From contig JAZNQL010000010.1 in the NCBI GenBank assembly GCA_045590155.1, forward strand, positions 1-43,890: DNA of 43,890 bases. Direction: 5' to 3'. Positions within the stretch are counted from its first letter, which is position 1. Every line of letters starts with the position of its first letter. Positions 40,472 to 43,890 of this stretch are shown piece by piece. A program made the position numbers and the translations under genes. The DNA is from JAZNQL01 sp045590155. Its GTDB lineage: Bacteria; Bacillota; Clostridia; UMGS1883; UMGS1540. Below the pieces are notes generated by a model. That model saw nothing but the letters and a program-made list of their open reading frames with translations, was not told where the DNA came from and did not search any database.

Positions 40472-42451
40472 ATGAAAAAACGTATTTTTGCATTATTTAT
40501 TGCTATGTTTACCTTTTTTTCGGTAACTGCCAACGCTTATGTATACAAGGCTACAATAAAAGATGATTACGACTTTGGCGATCAGTTCTGCAATAGTGTA
40601 ACAGTAGTACAGAAAGACGATATGTCGGCAGTTATAGATATTTACGGAAATGTTCTTATTCCTTTTGACGAAAGAGTTAAATTTTTATGTTCAAACGGAC
40701 TTATTCAGATTTTAGGCGAAAATGAAAAATATGCATATTTTGACAGGTACGGAAACCAGCTTACAGAGTTTGTATATGATGCTTTTTTTCTTGAACAGAT
40801 AAAACAAAATCCGCGCAGGCTTTACCGCAACGACCCAGGTGGAGACGGAAAAAGTGATTTAATTCCTGTAAGCCGTGACTACAAGTTTGGATATTTAAAT
40901 TCAAAAGGCGAAGAGCAGATTCCACTGCAGTTTGAATACGCCTACGGTTTTCACGACGGGGTTGCCATAATATGCTCGGAAGGACAGCTTAGCCAATATG
41001 GAACTTACACAGGCGGCAAGTATGGATATATTCTTGAAAGCGGAGAAATTTTAAAGGCTCCAGACACATACTGGGCTGCACACAATTTTAAAGATGGTTA
41101 TGCAAAAACCGATTATGATGTTATTGATAAAAACGGAAATGATATTTATACCTATAATTACAATTATTCTGTGTATTATATATTGGACGGATATATGGTG
41201 GTAACAGATGCAAGCGGTATGTGGGCCGTTATGGACTTAAATCAGAACATAATTATTCCTTTTGATTATTCCATGAAAGAGCTTGCAGGTGGCGAAGCAT
41301 TTATTATAGACCAGAAGTATGTTAAAAATGCAGAAAACAAAATAATATATACTGCTCCCGAAGGAATAACTTTAAGGGGTGCGGGCGGTGGCTATAATGT
41401 TTATCCCTTTATTCAGACCAATATGGTTGTTGCTCCCTATCACATTTTAAAGGGTTTGGTTGATGCAAACGGAAATACTGTTCTTAACACAAAATTTGAG
41501 AATATTCACGTTTATGATGACGGGCTTATATATGCATCCGATTCAGAACATGTTTATTTTTACGATTATGGCGGAAAGCAGATATGCACGGTTCACGGGA
41601 ATGATGCATATTACTACGGCGATGGATTTTTAGGTATAAGAGAGTTTGACTCGAAGTCGTGGGGATATATTCCTAATCCGCTTATTTATCCGAAAGTTTT
41701 TATAAGAGATAAAGAGCTTGTGTGCGATGTTTTAGCAGAAATTGAAAATGACAGAACCTTTTTGCCCATGCGTGCTATTTTTGAAAATCTTGGTGCTGAA
41801 GTTTTGTGGGATGACGCTACAAGAACTGTTACTGCAACGAGAGATGATACTGTAATCACTCTTACAATAGGCGAAAATGTTTTATACAAAAATAATGAGG
41901 CTATTGAAATTGATGCGCCTGCAAAGATCGAAAACGAGAGGACTTTAGTTCCCGTGCGGGCTGTTGCGGAAGCTTTAGATTGCTCTGTTTTTTGGAACAG
42001 GCAATCAAGACAGGTTATTATTTGGGATTTTGATGAAGAAAATCCGCACTATAAAAAAATAAAGGAATATGCTGAAAGTGAAATTTCTTCTATTCAGGAA
42101 ATGATACAGACGCCTTACGGCACTGTACTGCTTATGCTGCAATCTACTCCTCACGGCGGAAATCCAAGGCTTTGTTTTATTGACAACGAAGGAAACGAAC
42201 ACGCTTTATACAAGGATGCTCCAAGAGAAAGTCTGTTCAGACACAAAGTTCCCGACGCTTTCCAGCTTTCGGAAGACAAAAGAATTTTAAGATATGAAGT
42301 TTCGTTCCCCTCAAAGGCTGTTAACAGAGTTGCGGACGGCGAAGAATTTGTGTTGCACGAAGCTGGAACTTACCATTTTGAAGTAAATCTTGAAACAGGC
42401 GAAGAGAAACTTTTAAACATTGAGCCTTTGGCTACACCCTATTATGAATAA
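40472..42451 (+). CDS. Secreted WG-repeat protein with copper-amine-oxidase-N domains
   Basis: A 659-aa exported protein. Signal peptide: KKRIFALFIAMFTFFSVTANA. Residues ~30-400 are WG-type repeats (YAYFDRYGNQL, FGYLNSKGEEQIPLQFEYAY, YGYILESGEI, DVIDKNGNDIY, WAVMDLNQNIIIPFDYS). Residues ~405-525 form a Cu_amine_oxidN1-like pair (ENDRTFLPMRAIFENLGAEV and ENERTLVPVRAVAEALDC), a surface-associated domain not known to bind copper in these proteins. The C-terminal ~130 residues are unassigned. Likely a cell-envelope protein; function unknown. AAAGGAG site before ATG 40472; terminator directly after. Confidence 0.85.
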   Translation: MKKRIFALFIAMFTFFSVTANAYVYKATIKDDYDFGDQFCNSVTVVQKDDMSAVIDIYGNVLIPFDERVKFLCSNGLIQILGENEKYAYFDRYGNQLTEFVYDAFFLEQIKQNPRRLYRNDPGGDGKSDLIPVSRDYKFGYLNSKGEEQIPLQFEYAYGFHDGVAIICSEGQLSQYGTYTGGKYGYILESGEILKAPDTYWAAHNFKDGYAKTDYDVIDKNGNDIYTYNYNYSVYYILDGYMVVTDASGMWAVMDLNQNIIIPFDYSMKELAGGEAFIIDQKYVKNAENKIIYTAPEGITLRGAGGGYNVYPFIQTNMVVAPYHILKGLVDANGNTVLNTKFENIHVYDDGLIYASDSEHVYFYDYGGKQICTVHGNDAYYYGDGFLGIREFDSKSWGYIPNPLIYPKVFIRDKELVCDVLAEIENDRTFLPMRAIFENLGAEVLWDDATRTVTATRDDTVITLTIGENVLYKNNEAIEIDAPAKIENERTLVPVRAVAEALDCSVFWNRQSRQVIIWDFDEENPHYKKIKEYAESEISSIQEMIQTPYGTVLLMLQSTPHGGNPRLCFIDNEGNEHALYKDAPRESLFRHKVPDAFQLSEDKRILRYEVSFPSKAVNRVADGEEFVLHEAGTYHFEVNLETGEEKLLNIEPLATPYYE

Positions 42452-42458
42452 AAATTTA

Positions 42459-42494
42459 AAAAACGCCCGAAAATTTTGTTTTTCGGGCGTTTTC
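42459..42494 (+). terminator. Terminator after the WG-repeat gene
   Basis: AAAACGCCCGAAAA pairs with TTTTCGGGCGTTTT (14 bp with a short loop). The A and T flanks make it usable on both strands, but only the plus side has a gene ending here. Confidence 0.9.
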
Positions 42495-42498
42495 AAAG

Positions 42499-42527
42499 TT
42501 GACAATTAAGAAAATATGTAGTATCAT
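42499..42527 (+). promoter_or_regulatory. Sigma-A promoter of valS
   Basis: Perfect -35 TTGACA (42499-42504), 17-nt spacer, -10 TATCAT (42522-42527). The leader to the valS start is only ~40 nt, too short for a T-box. Confidence 0.75.
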
Positions 42528-42574
42528 ATATTTATATATGCATAAGAGTTTTTCTTTGAAAGGAATGAATTAGT

Positions 42575-43890
42575 TTGAAGGAAATGGAAAAAACCTATAA
42601 TCCCTCTTCGGTTGAGGACAGGTTATATAAAAAATGGATAGACAATAAGTACTTTGAAGCTAAACCCGATAAAAACAAAGTACCTTTTTCTATTGTTATT
42701 CCCCCTCCCAATGTAACGGGACAGCTTCATATGGGACATGCACTCGACGAAACCTTGCAGGATATTCTTATAAGGTTTAAAAGAATGCAAGGATTTAATG
42801 CCGTTTGGATTCCCGGTACTGACCACGCTGGTATTGCTACCCAGATTAAGGTAGAAGCTGAACTTAGAAAGGACGGCATTACAAGACACGATTTAGGCCG
42901 TGAAAAGTTCCTTGAAAAGGTTTGGGAATGGAAAAATAATTACGGAAACAGAATTACGAATCAGCTTAAAAAATTAGGCTCCTCGTGTGACTGGACAAAA
43001 GAACGCTTTACTATGGATGAAGGTTGTTCAAAGGCTGTAAGAGAGGTTTTTGTTTCGTTATACGAAAAAGGCCTTATTTACAAGGGTAACAAGATAATTA
43101 ACTGGTGTCCCTGCTGTACTACTGCTCTTTCGGATGCAGAGGTTGAATATTCCGAACAGGAAGGATTTTTCTGGCATGTAAGATATCCTTATGAAGACGG
43201 AAGCGGTTATATTACTGTTGCTACAACAAGACCTGAGACTATGTTCGGCGATACTGCTGTTGCTGTAAATCCTGCTGACGAAAGATACAAGGACAAGGTA
43301 GGCAAAAATCTTATTCTGCCTTTGACAGACAGACGCATCCCCATAGTTGCAGATGATTATGTTGATATGGAATTTGGTACGGGTGCTGTTAAGATTACTC
43401 CTGCACACGACCCCAACGACTTTGAGGTTGGTTTAAGACATAACCTTGAACAGATAAAGGTTTTAACTGACGACGCTAAAATGAATGCTCATACCGGCAA
43501 ATACGAAGGTATGGACAGATATGAAGCAAGAAAGCTTTTAGTTGAAGATTTAGAAAAAGAAGGATTCCTTGTAAAGGTTGAACCTCACACACATAATGTA
43601 GGTGCATGTTACCGTTGCGGTACTACTGTTGAACCCATGACGAGCGACCAGTGGTTTGTTAAAATGGAACCTCTGGCTAAAGAAGCTATCAGGGTTGTTG
43701 AAGATTCTACAGTTTCGTTTGTTCCTGACAGATTCAGCAAAACATACTTAAACTGGATGGAAAATGTGCATGATTGGTGTATTTCAAGACAGCTCTGGTG
43801 GGGACACAGAATCCCTGCTTTTTACTGCGATAAGTGCGGAAAGATGTATATAAGCCGCGAAAATCTTGAAACCTGTGAATGCGGTGCTCC
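42575..43890 (+). CDS. valS: Valyl-tRNA synthetase (partial, C-terminus outside window)
   Basis: Charges tRNA-Val. The visible 438 codons show the class I signature PPPNVTGQLHMGHAL (HIGH motif as HMGH), WIPGTDHAGIATQ, NWCPCCTTALSDAEVEY, TTRPETMFGDTAV from the editing domain, and MTSDQWFVKM. Start: TTG 42575 lies 9 nt after AAAGGAA; ATG 42584 is three codons later but too close to its GAAGGA. The gene runs off the right edge. Confidence 0.96.
   Translation, partial: MKEMEKTYNPSSVEDRLYKKWIDNKYFEAKPDKNKVPFSIVIPPPNVTGQLHMGHALDETLQDILIRFKRMQGFNAVWIPGTDHAGIATQIKVEAELRKDGITRHDLGREKFLEKVWEWKNNYGNRITNQLKKLGSSCDWTKERFTMDEGCSKAVREVFVSLYEKGLIYKGNKIINWCPCCTTALSDAEVEYSEQEGFFWHVRYPYEDGSGYITVATTRPETMFGDTAVAVNPADERYKDKVGKNLILPLTDRRIPIVADDYVDMEFGTGAVKITPAHDPNDFEVGLRHNLEQIKVLTDDAKMNAHTGKYEGMDRYEARKLLVEDLEKEGFLVKVEPHTHNVGACYRCGTTVEPMTSDQWFVKMEPLAKEAIRVVEDSTVSFVPDRFSKTYLNWMENVHDWCISRQLWWGHRIPAFYCDKCGKMYISRENLETCECGA

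Noticed and set aside
42528..42574. T-box leader before valS
   Set aside because: The leader from the consensus promoter is only ~40 nt and lacks a specifier domain and terminator.
1..43890. CRISPR arrays, transposases, prophage genes, toxin-antitoxin pairs
   Set aside because: No regularly spaced repeats or recognisable mobile or defence genes were seen on either strand.

Overview
The window is AT-rich, gene-dense DNA that reads as an anaerobic, endospore-forming member of the Clostridia (Firmicutes). The taxonomic signs are the sporulation and germination genes spoIIR, bofA and ypeB; a Na+-pumping oxaloacetate decarboxylase operon; an indolepyruvate:ferredoxin oxidoreductase; cdaA-cdaR; consensus sigma-A promoters with 17-nt spacers; and strong GGAGG-type ribosome binding sites. 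No phage, transposase, CRISPR array, tRNA or rRNA gene was found. Both ends are cut: a transglutaminase-like gene on the left and valS on the right.

Layout. 1-6.7 kb (minus): secreted transglutaminase-like protein and a complete argCJBDF operon with a consensus promoter and a perfect 18-bp ARG box. 6.7-10.2 kb (minus): iorAB plus an SGNH hydrolase. 10.3-15.4 kb (plus): ligA-ttcA-galU-ispE-spoIIR. 15.5-18.9 kb (minus): sugar ABC importer (two permeases and a lipoprotein) without an ATPase. 18.9-21.7 kb: a 54-aa SASP-like gene, ypeB, a CBS-domain gene and a 117-aa unknown. 21.8-27.2 kb (plus): cdaA-cdaR-ogg and two FAD enzymes. 27.2-28.5 kb (minus): bofA, a ~275-bp inverted-repeat element, and thiT under a TPP riboswitch. 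28.5-31.9 kb (minus): oadG, biotin carrier, oadB, oadA. 31.9-38.7 kb (plus): nadE, then a ~590-nt OLE noncoding RNA, its membrane partner oapA, dxs, tlyA, a murT-gatD-like pair and a 48-aa protein. 38.8-43.9 kb: nth and a CHAP/NlpC-like secreted protein (minus), a WG-repeat/copper-amine-oxidase-N protein and valS (plus).

The most notable region is 32.7-38.7 kb. An OLE RNA with its own extended -10 promoter sits directly upstream of oapA, dxs and tlyA, the known OLE gene neighbourhood. It is followed by a MurT/GatD-like pair in which the GatD nucleophile Cys is Gly (Gly93) and the MurT acidic motif after SWI has become YNVKYE, so the glutaminase triad is lost from both partners together. Other points worth a second look are hairpins over the TTG starts of spoIIR and bofA, the TPP riboswitch wedged right behind oadA, the inverted-repeat element beside thiT, and ypeB without sleB.
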